Below, piece after piece: positions 63,778 through 64,000 of a DNA stretch of 64,000 bases (its first letter is position 1; every line of letters begins with the position of its first letter). The notes beneath the pieces are model-generated. The model was not told where the DNA came from. It saw nothing but the letters and a program-made list of their open reading frames with translations, and did no database searches. The DNA comes from Deltaproteobacteria bacterium. GTDB lineage: Bacteria > Myxococcota > Myxococcia > Myxococcales > 40CM-4-68-19. The stretch is taken from positions 1 to 64,000 of the forward strand of contig JANYKT010000140.1 in the NCBI GenBank assembly GCA_025358085.1, in the 5' to 3' direction. A program made the translations under genes and the position numbers.

Positions 63778-64000
63778 ATCCCTGAGCTTCGCCTATGGCG
63801 ATGCGCAGGTACTGGACTCGGTCTCGCTCGAGGTCGGCAAGGGCGAGATCGTCGCATTGGTGGGGGCGAACGGTGCCGGCAAGACAACGCTGCTCCGCAC
63901 TGTCTCGCGGCTCGTCAAGCCGGTCTCCGGCAAGGTAACGCTCGACGGCGAGGATTTTTCGCGCCTGCGCGCGCACGAGGTGGTGCGGCGCGGGCTGATC
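63764..64000 (+). CDS. livF: Branched-chain amino acid ABC ATPase, LivF type, 5' part
   Basis: Runs off the right edge and so is missing from the ORF track. TTG 63764 with GGGGGA upstream starts [20 protein letters not shown], then the Walker [21 protein letters not shown] and [20 protein letters not shown]. It overlaps the livG end by 14 bases, as is common in liv operons. 79 codons visible. Confidence 0.88.
   Translation, partial: MLRVESLSFAYGDAQVLDSVSLEVGKGEIVALVGANGAGKTTLLRTVSRLVKPVSGKVTLDGEDFSRLRAHEVVRRGLI

Overview
The window is high-GC DNA (roughly two thirds G+C by eye) with bacterial gene density, translational coupling and frequent GTG/TTG starts. The gene set points to a deltaproteobacterial, probably myxococcal-type (Myxococcota) chromosome. 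Supporting traits are a receiver-PATAN-J-domain-TPR protein, FHA and NtrC-type regulators, a TonB receptor with a TonB-like N-terminal domain, predicted lipoproteins, a DUF222/HNH relic and long disordered extensions on housekeeping proteins. This placement is inference from gene content; no rRNA or tRNA gene was recognised.

Layout. 1-900: 5' end of an EF-G-like GTPase (minus strand), an insertion-sequence scar and a small membrane protein. 1.3-8.4 kb: the receiver-PATAN-J-TPR protein, rho, an Sfp-type phosphopantetheinyl transferase and a receiver-PAS-kinase. 8.3-16.8 kb (minus): the classic rimP-nusA-ylxR-infB-DUF503-rbfA-nrnA-truB operon, with a possible attenuator in its leader. 17.1-20.2 kb: a nitrilase-family amidase and two secreted proteins. 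20.3-28.5 kb: spoVG-prs-rplY-pth-rpsF-rpsR-rplI, then three uncharacterised genes and dnaB. 28.5-29.9 kb: a genetic scar made of an IS701-type transposase relic fused to a broken HNH gene. 29.9-36.9 kb: a TonB-dependent receptor with a partner lipoprotein, then three family-4 glycosyltransferases.

36.9-41.9 kb (minus): an unusual run of a prephenate dehydratase/DAHP synthase/chorismate mutase triple fusion, a DNA methyltransferase, and a cytochrome c-sorbosone dehydrogenase lipoprotein. 42-44.6 kb: an FHA protein, a di-haem peroxidase lipoprotein and a universal stress protein. 44.6-53.4 kb: a sigma-54 two-component system (minus) divergent from a tripartite RND efflux operon, with palindromic candidate operators between them. 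53.6-58.1 kb: greB, apaG, a PhoB/PhoR-like pair, a PHO-box-like direct repeat, and a DUF47-PiT phosphate transport operon, followed by a small secreted protein and an OprP-type porin. 60.1-64 kb: the branched-chain amino-acid-type ABC transporter livKHMG and the start of livF, running off the window.

The most notable items are the triple fusion of three aromatic-pathway enzymes, a 113-bp nested-palindrome repeat found in two different convergent intergenic spacers, a second short repeat family of REP/RAYT style, the disordered Rho extension without a Rho_N domain, and the operator array between the two-component system and the efflux pump. No CRISPR array, prophage or complete mobile element was seen.
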